64,000 nt of DNA from Microcaldota archaeon (lineage in GTDB: Archaea > Micrarchaeota > Micrarchaeia > Micrarchaeales > Micrarchaeaceae), in NCBI GenBank assembly GCA_021817565.1, contig JAKAUP010000003.1:1-64000 (forward strand), written 5' to 3'. Of the stretch, positions 1 through 7,751 are shown piece by piece. The stretch's first letter is position 1. Each line of letters begins with the position of its first letter. The notes beneath the pieces are model-generated. The model saw nothing but the letters and a program-made list of their open reading frames with translations. It was not told where the DNA came from and made no database searches. The position numbers and the translations under genes are program-made.

Positions 1-1370
1 GGAACTTCGGCATAGGCACTGCACTTACTAAGTTTATATCAGAGTATAAATCTAAGAAGAACGCGAAGATGATAAATGAGGTGCTTTCAAACGGAATGGC
101 CATACTCGTTGTTGTGGGAACCATCTTTACTGTTGCAACATTCCTTTTGTCTGGAATAGCCGCGGAGTATGCGTTGCACGGCGTGCAATATACGTATATT
201 TTACAGACCGCTTCTCTGATAATACTGGTATCCATACTCTCTGGAGCGATATACTCCTCGCTCATAGGCTTTGGTTATGGCAAGTATTCCGCCTTATACT
301 CTATATTCGAAATACTTGTGCAGGGCGGGCTATCAATATCGCTTGCATTACTTGGCTTTGGGCCGATATCCCCAGTGATAGGCATAATATTCGGACAGCT
401 TACCGGGTTCATCTTCTGCCTCTACGTCATATATATAATAAAAGGGAATAAGCTGGTCATGCCAAGCATTGCCGGGATGCGAAAACTCTTTAATTTTTCT
501 GCCCCTATTGCGCTTTCAAACTTTTTCTCTTCCGTAGTTAGCGATTTCTCAGTTATATTTTTGGGATTGTTTGTTGCTTCTGCAGTTGTTGGGAACTTTG
601 GGATTGCAGCTAGGACAAACTATTTGGGGGATATCGTTGTAGGATCAATCGGACTTGCAATACTTCCTGGATTTACGCGCCTCTTCGCCGGAAAGAAGAA
701 GAAAAGCGAAATAGGTAGATTCTACAACAAGGCACTGTATGTTTCATTGGTGGTTGTTTCGCCGTTCATGTTCTTCCTCATATTTTTTGCAAAACCCGTC
801 TCTTATTTGGCATTCAGCAGCGCGTACCAGTTCGCACCGCTTTACATAGCAGTAGCCGCAGCCGGAATTATAATAAGCATATTCGGAAGCTATTCGAGCA
901 CTGTACTTATTAGCGACAACAGGACGAAGGACGTGATGAAATACAGAATTTACATTTTTGGGATACAGTTGGTCATGATGCTTCTCCTTGTGTACCTATT
1001 CAAGGGAATTGGGCTCGCTGTGCTCATATTCCTTATCGGACCGGTATTGCAGTGTATCTTCTACACGCGGAGGATAAGCTCTCTGTATAAGATAAAGACT
1101 GAGTACAAGAGGGTATTTATGGTGCTTATAAGCAACATACTCAGTTTCTCAGCTGTTTATGTCCTGCTCTCTTTCCTTGGTAATAATTATCTTTTATTGG
1201 TGCCGTTGGGAATACTGGGCGTTTTGATACTTTACCCGATAGTGCTCGGGGTTACCCGAAGCCTTGAAAGGGAGGACTCCAAGATGATGAAGGAACTTTC
1301 TACGAATATGCCTGTTGTCGGAAAGCTTCTCTGCATCGTATTGTCGTATGCCGAAGCATTCATGCCTTAA
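1..1370 (+). CDS. Polysaccharide/lipid flippase (MATE/Wzx-like), 5' truncated
   Basis: This is a polytopic membrane protein with about twelve hydrophobic segments and short basic loops, as in flippases of the polysaccharide synthesis/MATE-like superfamily that move lipid-linked sugars across the membrane. The ORF track begins at an internal ATG (69), but the frame is open to the first bases of the window and reads NFGIGTALTKFISEYK upstream. That fits the early region of such transporters, so the true start lies outside the window. The 3' end overlaps the convergent pyrG gene by 11 bp. The substrate cannot be read from sequence; an undecaprenyl- or dolichol-linked glycan is likely given the glycosyltransferases elsewhere in the window. 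Confidence 0.75.
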   Translation, partial: NFGIGTALTKFISEYKSKKNAKMINEVLSNGMAILVVVGTIFTVATFLLSGIAAEYALHGVQYTYILQTASLIILVSILSGAIYSSLIGFGYGKYSALYSIFEILVQGGLSISLALLGFGPISPVIGIIFGQLTGFIFCLYVIYIIKGNKLVMPSIAGMRKLFNFSAPIALSNFFSSVVSDFSVIFLGLFVASAVVGNFGIAARTNYLGDIVVGSIGLAILPGFTRLFAGKKKKSEIGRFYNKALYVSLVVVSPFMFFLIFFAKPVSYLAFSSAYQFAPLYIAVAAAGIIISIFGSYSSTVLISDNRTKDVMKYRIYIFGIQLVMMLLLVYLFKGIGLAVLIFLIGPVLQCIFYTRRISSLYKIKTEYKRVFMVLISNILSFSAVYVLLSFLGNNYLLLVPLGILGVLILYPIVLGVTRSLEREDSKMMKELSTNMPVVGKLLCIVLSYAEAFMP

Positions 1371-2973
1371 CGCGCGCGTACGCCGCTGCCATTTTCATAA
1401 ATATGTTGAAGATTGGGGATGGTTCGCCCGGCCTTGATTTAAACTCTGGATGCGCCTGTGTACCGATGCCCTTTCTGTTGGGCCATTCAACGATCTCAAC
1501 TAGTTCTTCGTCTGGAGAGGTGCCGCTCAGTACAAGCCCGTGAGCTCTCATCGCCTCCCTGAATTTGTTGTTGAATTCGTACCTGTGCCTATGGCGTTCA
1601 TTGGCTGATGTTGAAGCGTATGCCTCCCATGCAAGTGTGCCTTCCTTTATCTTTATCGGCCATGACCCTAACCGCATATTTCCGCCCTTCTTGTCCAAAT
1701 GCTTCTGCTCCTCCAGCAAATCTATAACAGGATTTTCTGTCTTTTTTTCGAACTCTGATGAATTTGCATCCCTAATTCCGCATACGTTTCTTGCGTACTC
1801 TATGGTCATGAGTTGCATGCCCAAGCATATCCCAAGGAAAGGGATGTTGCTTGTCCTGGCATACTCTATCGAATTCAGCATACCTTCCATTCCGCGCTTA
1901 CCGAAACCTCCAGGTATTATGATACCGGATACGTCTTCCAGCAACTTCCTTGCAGCATCTCTGTCATTAATAAGATCTGATTCAACCCATTTGATTTCGG
2001 GGTTTACGCCCATGGCATTTGCGGAGTGCTCAACAGCTGCTGTGAGGCTTGCGTATGAATCCTTCAGCTTTGTATACTTCCCTATTACCCCTATCTTTAC
2101 AGACCTTTTATGCGAACCCATCTGTTTGGTGGTTTTCCCCCATGCATTGACCTTATCTATGTTCAGTTTTCCCTTCTTCAGCCCCATCGCCTTGAAAATT
2201 GCCGCATCCATTCCCTGCGCCATCAGTTCTGACGGAAGGGCGTATATGTTACGAATGTCCTGGTCTTCCATTATCATCTCTGGGCTTATATTGCTGAAAA
2301 GCGCAATCTTGTCCCTGACGTCGCTTGAAAGTTTTCCATCAGCCCTGCACACCATTATGTCTGTCCTTATACCTAGTTGCATAAGAGCCCTATTCGCTAT
2401 CTGGGTGGGTTTTGTCTTTTGTTCACCCACGCTGCTGAGCTTTGGCACATATGTAAGGTTAACGAAGATCGTCTTTTCCAGTAGTGACAGCTGCCTCATT
2501 GCCTCTATGAAGTAGCTGTTCTCTATGTCCCCTACAGTTCCACCCACTTCTATTATCAGAAAATCGAGCTTGAGCCTCTCTGATACGCCCTTTACCTTCT
2601 CTATAATCATGTCTGTAAGATTTGGGATTATCTGTACGTCCCTCCCAAGAAAATCCCCGTTGCGCTCCTTTGCTATAAGCTCGCTGAAGAGTTTCCCGCC
2701 AGTTATCGAAAGCGAACCATCTGTATCCGTCCCTATAAAACGTTCGTATGTGCCAAAATCCATATCCACTTCGCTCTTGTCGTCAAGCACAAAAACCTCC
2801 CCGTGCCTGAATGGGTTCATTGTGCCGCAATCGTAGTTAAGGTATCCATCAAATTTCATCGGCATGGATTTGTAGTCATAAAAATCGAGTATTTTGGATA
2901 TGGACGCAGTAACAACTCCCTTCCCAAGTCCGCTCAGTAGTGAACCGAGCACAACTATGTATTTAGTTTGCAT
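1360..2973 (-). CDS. pyrG: CTP synthase (glutamine-hydrolysing), divergent
   Basis: It makes CTP from UTP, ATP and glutamine in the cytosol. At 537 aa the length is normal. The N-terminal synthetase domain has the P-loop-like LLSGLGKG, the HGEVFVLDD stretch and GGTVGDIENSYFIEAMRQ. The C-terminal class I glutamine amidotransferase domain has the nucleophile in GICLGMQ, an oxyanion stretch IIPGGFGKRG and a terminal HPEF. It is divergent at sites that are usually fixed: DGYLN stands where most enzymes have DPYLN, and the opening is VLGSLLSG rather than TGGVVSSLG. It is probably co-transcribed with the unknown gene just upstream (21-nt gap). A 9-bp inverted repeat covers its start codon. Confidence 0.95.
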   Translation of the reverse strand: MQTKYIVVLGSLLSGLGKGVVTASISKILDFYDYKSMPMKFDGYLNYDCGTMNPFRHGEVFVLDDKSEVDMDFGTYERFIGTDTDGSLSITGGKLFSELIAKERNGDFLGRDVQIIPNLTDMIIEKVKGVSERLKLDFLIIEVGGTVGDIENSYFIEAMRQLSLLEKTIFVNLTYVPKLSSVGEQKTKPTQIANRALMQLGIRTDIMVCRADGKLSSDVRDKIALFSNISPEMIMEDQDIRNIYALPSELMAQGMDAAIFKAMGLKKGKLNIDKVNAWGKTTKQMGSHKRSVKIGVIGKYTKLKDSYASLTAAVEHSANAMGVNPEIKWVESDLINDRDAARKLLEDVSGIIIPGGFGKRGMEGMLNSIEYARTSNIPFLGICLGMQLMTIEYARNVCGIRDANSSEFEKKTENPVIDLLEEQKHLDKKGGNMRLGSWPIKIKEGTLAWEAYASTSANERHRHRYEFNNKFREAMRAHGLVLSGTSPDEELVEIVEWPNRKGIGTQAHPEFKSRPGEPSPIFNIFMKMAAAYARVKA

Positions 2974-2988
2974 ATTGTATATGCAAAC
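2966..2988. promoter_or_regulatory. Inverted repeat over the pyrG start codon
   Basis: Two perfect 9-bp arms (GTTTGCATA / TATGCAAAC) are separated by a 5-nt spacer. The left arm contains the pyrG ATG. In mRNA the repeat would form a hairpin that hides the start codon; in DNA it could be an operator within the two-gene unit. Only the symmetry is seen; the role is inferred. Confidence 0.45.
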
Positions 2989-2994
2989 AAGTTA

Positions 2995-3660
2995 TTAAAA
3001 AGCTTGCTTAGTGGAACCAGAAACTCGGCCCTTCATCTCCATAAGAGTTGTCCTTTTCTCGATTAGTTGGGTCATCTCTGCTTTGAACTCGGGTAGAGAT
3101 TTGAGGTTTGCAAGCTCCCCGGCCCTGTATAACCTATCCTCCTTTAGGATGTCGATGCTTGAACCCAGTTTCGAGTCAATTGCTATATGACGCACGCTTG
3201 TGCCAAACAGATCTAATTCTTTTATACATATGCCCAATCCTTCCATGTTTGAGATCAGGGTATTTACCTCAAAAGGGTAGTTGTTTGACTGCATCCCCAT
3301 TACCCTACCCTCAACTCCCTCCTTATATTTTAGCGCTTTCACAAAACCGCTGATTTTTGATACCACTGTTTTTGGATCATCATAGAAACGTACGACCAAT
3401 ACCGACCTTGTGTTTTTCTCGTATACAGAAACTAATGTGTCGTATGTCAGGTCTAGGCTTGCCAGATAACGCGTTCCGGATTCGTCGAACCTTAGCTCAT
3501 TCGCTTCGTCTATCTGCAGGTATGTTGTGCTCTTATACCTATCTAAATCCGATTTTGATATATGCATTCTTTCCTTTGAATTTATGAGGATTTGGCTTCT
3601 ACCCACATTTCTCTTTGGTATTTTTGAAAGAATGCTTTCATAGCGCATAATACCAACCAT
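2995..3660 (-). CDS. Conserved-looking hypothetical protein upstream of pyrG
   Basis: The protein is a soluble 221 aa, mixed alpha/beta by composition, with no transmembrane segment and no motif I recognise. The N-terminus is basic, the middle (about 60-170) has regular hydrophobic strands, and the C-terminal 40 residues are helical and charged. It lies 21 nt before pyrG on the same strand, so the two are probably one transcript. It diverges from rpoD across a roughly 50-bp promoter region. The start may be the second Met (MRYES), five codons in. No function is proposed. Confidence 0.7.
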   Translation of the reverse strand: MVGIMRYESILSKIPKRNVGRSQILINSKERMHISKSDLDRYKSTTYLQIDEANELRFDESGTRYLASLDLTYDTLVSVYEKNTRSVLVVRFYDDPKTVVSKISGFVKALKYKEGVEGRVMGMQSNNYPFEVNTLISNMEGLGICIKELDLFGTSVRHIAIDSKLGSSIDILKEDRLYRAGELANLKSLPEFKAEMTQLIEKRTTLMEMKGRVSGSTKQAF

Positions 3661-3668
3661 ATTTAAAC
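3660..3668 (+). promoter_or_regulatory. TATA box for the rpoD/ribosomal operon
   Basis: TATTTAAAC lies about 45 bp before the rpoD start, which would place transcription initiation near 3690. A TGATCC stretch complementary to the usual archaeal 16S 3' end sits just before the TTG start at 3711. Confidence 0.45.
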
Positions 3669-3710
3669 CTTAGGTTTTATAATAGATTACTTTTTAATTA
3701 GGCTGATCCC

Positions 3711-4280
3711 TTGGAAGTTAAGATAAGTGAAGATGGAAAAGACAGCATCAGGCTCGATATAAAAGGCATTGGCGTGGAGTTAGCGAATGCGATAAGGCGT
3801 TCTGCGATAAATGCGGTAGAGACTTTTGCTATAGACAGCGTCACTTTCTATGAGAACTCCAGTGCCATGTTCGACGAGTATATCGCGCACAGGATAGGAT
3901 TAATACCTATCAAGACGCCAAAAGGATCTGGCAAGGATGATAAGATCACATTTAGCTTGGAGGCCGAAGGTCCAAGAGTAGTTATGTCCAAGGAACTAAA
4001 GAGTGAAGACAAAGATGTCGTTGTTGCTTATGATAATATACCCATCATAAAACTGGACAAAGACCAGAGAATCAGGCTTGACGGGGTTGCCGTTATGGGC
4101 GATGCCAGAAAGCACGCAAAATTCCAGCCCGGAATAACAAGCTATGACGGAGACGGTGGGGCATTTAAGTTTACTGTAGAGAGTTTTGGCCAGATGCCCC
4201 CGAAAGAGATAATAAAGAGGGCTTGCGATACACTTGTAGGGGAGATAAAGGAGGTATCAAAAGTTCTGAAGAAGGTTTAG
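3711..4280 (+). CDS. rpoD: DNA-directed RNA polymerase subunit D
   Basis: This is the archaeal equivalent of Rpb3/alpha, which forms the D-L assembly platform of RNA polymerase. At 189 aa it is at the short end for the family. The N-terminal dimerisation motif is clear (IGVELANAIRRSAINAV), followed by HRIGLIPIKTP and a C-terminal dimerisation helix (PKEIIKRACDTLV). The Cys-rich ferredoxin-like insertion found in some archaeal D subunits is absent. The start is TTG, supported by a TGATCC ribosome binding site directly before it. The stop codon (4278-4280) abuts the tRNA-Leu gene with no spacer, so tRNA processing must cut the operon transcript here. Confidence 0.95.
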   Translation: MEVKISEDGKDSIRLDIKGIGVELANAIRRSAINAVETFAIDSVTFYENSSAMFDEYIAHRIGLIPIKTPKGSGKDDKITFSLEAEGPRVVMSKELKSEDKDVVVAYDNIPIIKLDKDQRIRLDGVAVMGDARKHAKFQPGITSYDGDGGAFKFTVESFGQMPPKEIIKRACDTLVGEIKEVSKVLKKV

Positions 4281-4383
4281 GCGGGGGTGGCAGAGTTTGG
4301 TCAAATGCGCAGGATTGAGGAACCTAAAATTCAAAATTCCTGTGTCTTTAGGGGCTGCGTGAGTTCAAATCTCACCCCCCGCA
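4281..4383 (+). tRNA. tRNA-Leu (GAG) with a 16-nt intron at 37/38
   Basis: The seven-pair acceptor GCGGGGG/CCCCCGC with discriminator A, the D-arm, the anticodon stem CAGGA/TCCTG, a class II variable arm and the T-arm GTGAG-TTCAAAT-CTCAC are all present. The anticodon is GAG (4317-4319). A strict bulge-helix-bulge can be drawn, with central helix TTGA/TCAA and 3-nt bulges GGA and AAT. It places the intron at 4321-4336, the canonical 37/38 site. The gene is embedded in the rpoD-rpl18e operon, directly touching the rpoD stop. Confidence 0.93.
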
Positions 4384-4401
4384 TGGAATGTATGTGATTA
4401 T

Positions 4402-4749
4402 ATGAGAAAAATTGAGAGAAGCGATATAAAGGAATGGCTTGAAAAGCTCGGTAATGCTTCACGTGGAAAGAAGTATGGGGCTTTGTGGAAGAGTGTTTAC
4501 AGGCAACTGGACGTATCCAGAAGAAAACGGGTTTATGTTAACCTTTATAAGATAAATAAGTATACCGAAGATGGGGACAATGTACTTGTGCCAGGAAAGG
4601 TGCTCTCAAAGGGTTCCCTTGACCACAAGGTAAACATAACCGCAATAGGCTTTTCAGAAAAGGCGCTCGCCGCCCTGAAAGAGAGCAATTCCAAGGTGCT
4701 GGGCATAGACGAGATGCTTGGTTCAAGCAAGATAAAGGTTATAAGGTGA
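4402..4749 (+). CDS. rpl18e: Large-subunit ribosomal protein L18e
   Basis: This 115-aa protein matches the archaeal/eukaryotic L18e family (eL18). The opening KIERSDIKEWLEKL is followed by RKRVYVNLYKINKYT and VLVPGKVLSKGSLDHKV, with a basic C-terminus. It sits in the usual order rpoD-L18e-L13-S9-rpoN, interrupted only by the tRNA-Leu gene just upstream. It is 4 nt from rpl13. Confidence 0.95.
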   Translation: MRKIERSDIKEWLEKLGNASRGKKYGALWKSVYRQLDVSRRKRVYVNLYKINKYTEDGDNVLVPGKVLSKGSLDHKVNITAIGFSEKALAALKESNSKVLGIDEMLGSSKIKVIR

Positions 4750-4753
4750 TAGT

Positions 4754-5200
4754 TTGGCTGAAAAGAAAGATTATATAGTGATAGATGCCGAGGGGACAGT
4801 TTTGGGACGTTTGGGCACAGCTACTGCAAAAATGCTGCTTAATGGGAATAAAGTTGCAGTAATAAACTCAGAAAAGGCAGTGATTACCGGGAATTGGAAG
4901 AATACGCTTGACAGGTATAAGACAAGAAGAGGATTGCAGGAGAAGGAGAATCCGGAACACTCGCCCAAGTGGCCGAGAAGACCCGACTTTCTCGTAAAGA
5001 GAATTGTGAGGGGCATGCTGCCTTATAGAAAGTCTACGGGCAAAGAGGCGTACAAGAGGCTTAGAGTATTTGTTGGGATTCCAGAAGAGTTTAAAAATGC
5101 AAAACCGATAGATATAAAGATAAAGGGTGTCAAAGAGGTTTATTCGAAATACACATCGGTAAAAGAGATATCAGGCAGACTGGGTTATAAGAACGCATAA
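4754..5200 (+). CDS. rpl13: Large-subunit ribosomal protein L13
   Basis: This is a 148-aa uL13 protein. The opening IDAEGTVLGRLGT is followed by INSEKAVITGNW, the basic RRPDFLVKRIVRGMLP and RLRVFVGIPEEF, all typical of archaeal L13. The start is TTG (4754), with GTGATAG before it. It overlaps no neighbour and is followed by a 40-nt AT-rich gap before rps9. Confidence 0.95.
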   Translation: MAEKKDYIVIDAEGTVLGRLGTATAKMLLNGNKVAVINSEKAVITGNWKNTLDRYKTRRGLQEKENPEHSPKWPRRPDFLVKRIVRGMLPYRKSTGKEAYKRLRVFVGIPEEFKNAKPIDIKIKGVKEVYSKYTSVKEISGRLGYKNA

Positions 5201-5257
5201 TAAGGATAAATAAGGATAAAAAGAATAAAATCGAATTAAAATTTGGAATGTGAGTTA

Positions 5258-5743
5258 ATGGAAGCGGAAAAGGAATCATCAGAAAAGAAGAAGCCTGTTA
5301 GGCGGAAAAGAAAGAGCGCTGTCAAAAAGGCGCCAGCCCCAAAGGTCATTTTTACGAAAAGCAAGAGGAAGAGCAGCATTGCAAGAGCTTCTGCTGTGCC
5401 TGGAAGCGGAAAGATACGGGTCAATAGTGTGCCGATAGAGGTAATAGAACCGGAAGAGACGAGGATGGAGATGCTGAAGGGCGTTTATATCTCGGAAGCG
5501 GCCAAGCAGATTGCAAGCGGACTTGATATAAACGTTAACGTACATGGGGGCGGCGTAAGCTCCCAGGCGCAGGCGACTGCCGGTGCAATAGCCAGGGTTA
5601 TCGCTGACGTGGGCGAGGACAGCATAAAGAACATTATGATGGAATATGACCGCAGGCTCATAAAAGATGATTCGAGGAGGGTTGAATCTAAGAAGTTCTT
5701 GGGGCCCAAGGCAAGGGCAAGATTCCAAACCTCTTATAGGTGA
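5258..5743 (+). CDS. rps9: Small-subunit ribosomal protein S9
   Basis: The uS9 core is clear: [19 protein letters not shown], the [18 protein letters not shown] loop and the C-terminal [11 protein letters not shown] that reaches the P-site tRNA. The ATG at 5258 is chosen over the tracked TTG at 5243 because GTGAG lies directly before it, giving 161 aa. An N-terminal extension of about 30 residues is rich in Lys, Glu and Ser and longer than in most archaeal S9 proteins. It is cotranscribed with rpl13 and rpoN. Confidence 0.93.
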   Translation: MEAEKESSEKKKPVRRKRKSAVKKAPAPKVIFTKSKRKSSIARASAVPGSGKIRVNSVPIEVIEPEETRMEMLKGVYISEAAKQIASGLDINVNVHGGGVSSQAQATAGAIARVIADVGEDSIKNIMMEYDRRLIKDDSRRVESKKFLGPKARARFQTSYR

Positions 5744-5747
5744 TTAT

Positions 5748-5945
5748 ATGATGATACCAGTCAGATGCTTTACTTGCGGCGCGGTCATAGGAGACAAGTG
5801 GGAAGAATATGACAGGCGCGTGAATAAGGAACATGAACATCCTGAAAAGGTTTTTGAGGATCTTGGAATAAAGAGGTATTGCTGCAGAAGAATGTTTCTG
5901 AGCAACATAGAACTGATAGATGAGTTCGTAGGAAACAGTAGGTAA
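5748..5945 (+). CDS. rpoN: DNA-directed RNA polymerase subunit N
   Basis: This 65-aa homologue of Rpb10 has the zinc-binding pattern PVRCFTCG and YCCRRMF. The tracked ORF begins 27 codons too early, inside rps9. The ATG at 5748 follows a GGTGAT ribosome binding site that overlaps the rps9 stop. In many archaea rpoK and enolase come next; here tRNA-Pro and rps2 follow directly. Confidence 0.95.
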   Translation: MMIPVRCFTCGAVIGDKWEEYDRRVNKEHEHPEKVFEDLGIKRYCCRRMFLSNIELIDEFVGNSR

Positions 5946-5979
5946 GGTTATTATATTTGCTGTATTGAGATTTAACTGT

Positions 5980-6085
5980 GGGGCCGTCTGCTAGCTTGGT
6001 AGGCTACCGGCTTGGGGTGCTGGCGACCCGAGTTTTATCCAAACGGGAATTCAAAAGCGAGCCGCTGAAAATCTCGGCGGCCCCA
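5980..6085 (+). tRNA. tRNA-Pro (GGG) with two introns in the T-arm
   Basis: The acceptor is GGGGCCG/CGGCCCC with discriminator A, and the anticodon stem CCGGC/GCTGG closes loop TTGGGGT, giving anticodon GGG (6014-6016). The T-stem halves CCGAG (6028-6032) and CTCGG (6073-6077) are 40 nt apart instead of 7. Removing 6033-6049 (17 nt) and 6056-6071 (16 nt) leaves a perfect T-loop TTCAAAT. The second insert has a bulge-helix-bulge-like fold (TTCA/TGAA and GCG/CGC with AAA and AAT bulges). The first insert contains an imperfect hairpin. A single 33-nt intron would leave a T-loop without C56, so two introns fit better. Exact splice sites are inferred. Confidence 0.85.
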
Positions 6086-6096
6086 AAGGTGTTAAA

Positions 6097-6828
6097 ATGG
6101 AGGAAGAACAACTATTGATAAACCCAAACGATTACCTTAAGGCAGGTATACATATAGCTACAAAAGTAAAGAGCGCAGGAATGGCCAAATTCATAATGAA
6201 GGTAAGGGAGGACGGTCTGTACCTGCTTGACATAAGGGCGATAGACTCCAGGATAAGGGTTGCAGGATCGATGATATCGAAGTATGAACCCAAGGATGTT
6301 GTTGTGACAGCTTCAAGGCTTTATGCAATAACCGCAGCAAAGAAGTTTGCAGAGATAATAGATGCGAAGTTCATCCCGGGAAGAGTCACGCCTGGAGTCT
6401 TCACGAATCCTTACAAGGAGGGCTTCTCAGAGATAAAACTATTGGTCATTAGCGATTCGAGAAACGAAAAGCAGGGAATAAAGGAGGCAAGCACGGTGAA
6501 TGTTCCAATCATAGCGCTTAATGATACTGATAACATAACAAAATACCTTGATCTGATAATACCGGTAAACAACAGGGGCAGGAGGGCGCTAGCTTATACA
6601 TATTACCTCCTGGCAAGAGAGGTGTTGAAGAACAGGGGCGTGATAAATGGCTATGACGAGTTCAAGTACACGCCAGAGGACTTTGAGGTAAGAAGTGAGA
6701 GGAAGGAGATGGATGGAAGGGCTGACTATGAACGTAGTACAAGACAGGAGGAAAGTTCAGAAAATGTAAAAGAGCAGGCTTCTGTGAAGGAGCCGGCCAC
6801 CTTAGATGCTAAGGTAGAAAACGCTTGA
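6097..6828 (+). CDS. rps2: Small-subunit ribosomal protein S2
   Basis: This 243-aa protein is archaeal uS2. LINPNDYLKAGIHIATK, FIMKVREDGLYLLDIRAID, FIPGRVTPGVFTNP and the nucleotide-binding-like LIIPVNNRGRRALAYTYYLLARE mark the fold. About 40 residues at the C-terminus form an acidic, low-complexity tail with several Glu and Ala repeats. It follows tRNA-Pro by 11 nt and its 3' end overlaps the convergent prenyltransferase by 27 bp. Confidence 0.95.
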   Translation: MEEEQLLINPNDYLKAGIHIATKVKSAGMAKFIMKVREDGLYLLDIRAIDSRIRVAGSMISKYEPKDVVVTASRLYAITAAKKFAEIIDAKFIPGRVTPGVFTNPYKEGFSEIKLLVISDSRNEKQGIKEASTVNVPIIALNDTDNITKYLDLIIPVNNRGRRALAYTYYLLAREVLKNRGVINGYDEFKYTPEDFEVRSERKEMDGRADYERSTRQEESSENVKEQASVKEPATLDAKVENA

Positions 6829-7692
6829 TATTATAAAAACGAGCGTGGCTGCGCCCATTGCTGCCAGGCTAAGGTTTCTGGATAACTTGTACCTCTTTAT
6901 CGCATTCTTCGTAAAGTATATGCGCACATTATAAACGAGCAGTATGTCTATTACCATAATCGGAATGATATACACTGCATTTCCCTTGAATGGAAGCATG
7001 AAGAAAAACATAAAAAGGCTGATTAGGATTGCAAAGGTGTACAATACTGCCGCAAGAACGTTGGCGCCTCTTTCCCCTATGTAGTGTATTATATTCCTTA
7101 TCTTTCTGACTCCTTTGTCGCCTTTTGCATCCCTTACCATTCCGTGGATTTCCCTGCCAAGTCCGCTCAGGAAAACAACGAGGCTTATAAGCGCTATGTT
7201 CGGACTAAGCGCATTGGTTATTATGTAGTTTCCATATATGAACGGTATCGCCATGCTGAAGGCTATGTAAGCGTTGCCTATTACCACAACCTCCTTTAGT
7301 TTGTAGCTGTAAAGATAAGCGGCAAATGCGAAAACCAAGGTTATGGCAAAAGCATATGTGTTGATAAGGACACTGGAGATTATCCCTATACCTGTTGTAA
7401 TTAAGTATATGTATATTGCTGTGCTTTTGTTGAATGTGTGGTTGACGAGCGGCCTGTCAAGGAACCCGTTCTTTCGGTCAACCGCTATGTCAAAATAATC
7501 GTTTATTGCAAACGCGCCCATACTGACAAAAACCGGGGGTATAAGTGCAATTATAAATGTGGGGATGGTTATCCTGAAGCCGAGTATGATTTCTGCTGCT
7601 ATGACTGCGAATGCAAGAATAATGCTGTGCTCTATGCGCGTTAGCCTGAGAAAACCAGTAAGTTTGTTTTTATGCCCCAGATGCTTCAACAT
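6802..7692 (-). CDS. UbiA-family prenyltransferase (probable digeranylgeranylglyceryl-phosphate synthase)
   Basis: This is a membrane-embedded prenyltransferase of 296 aa with about eight to nine transmembrane helices. The first Asp-rich motif NDYFDIAVD (residues 64-72) and the second region GMVRDAKGDKG are those of the UbiA superfamily, where they bind Mg-diphosphate of the prenyl donor. In archaea the housekeeping member adds the second geranylgeranyl chain to make the diether lipid core, which is the likeliest role here. Related enzymes act on quinones, haem or chlorophyll, so substrate assignment rests on the archaeal context. Confidence 0.85.
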   Translation of the reverse strand: MLKHLGHKNKLTGFLRLTRIEHSIILAFAVIAAEIILGFRITIPTFIIALIPPVFVSMGAFAINDYFDIAVDRKNGFLDRPLVNHTFNKSTAIYIYLITTGIGIISSVLINTYAFAITLVFAFAAYLYSYKLKEVVVIGNAYIAFSMAIPFIYGNYIITNALSPNIALISLVVFLSGLGREIHGMVRDAKGDKGVRKIRNIIHYIGERGANVLAAVLYTFAILISLFMFFFMLPFKGNAVYIIPIMVIDILLVYNVRIYFTKNAIKRYKLSRNLSLAAMGAATLVFIISSVFYLSI

Positions 7693-7751
7693 AATCGCCC
7701 TTGATGATAATATTCAATAGGGTTAATAAACATTAACTATAGATTAATACT

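Noticed and set aside
1565-2515. 316-aa plus-strand ORF inside pyrG
   Set aside because: It is antisense to a conserved enzyme and has no family signature; it is a shadow of pyrG codon use.
5667-5747. N-terminal extension of RpoN
   Set aside because: It lies inside rps9 in another frame. The short form starting at 5748 matches the family length and has a ribosome binding site.
6033-6071. Single 33-nt intron in tRNA-Pro
   Set aside because: It leaves a T-loop such as TTTAAAT or TTAAAAT without C56. The two-intron model gives the exact consensus loop.
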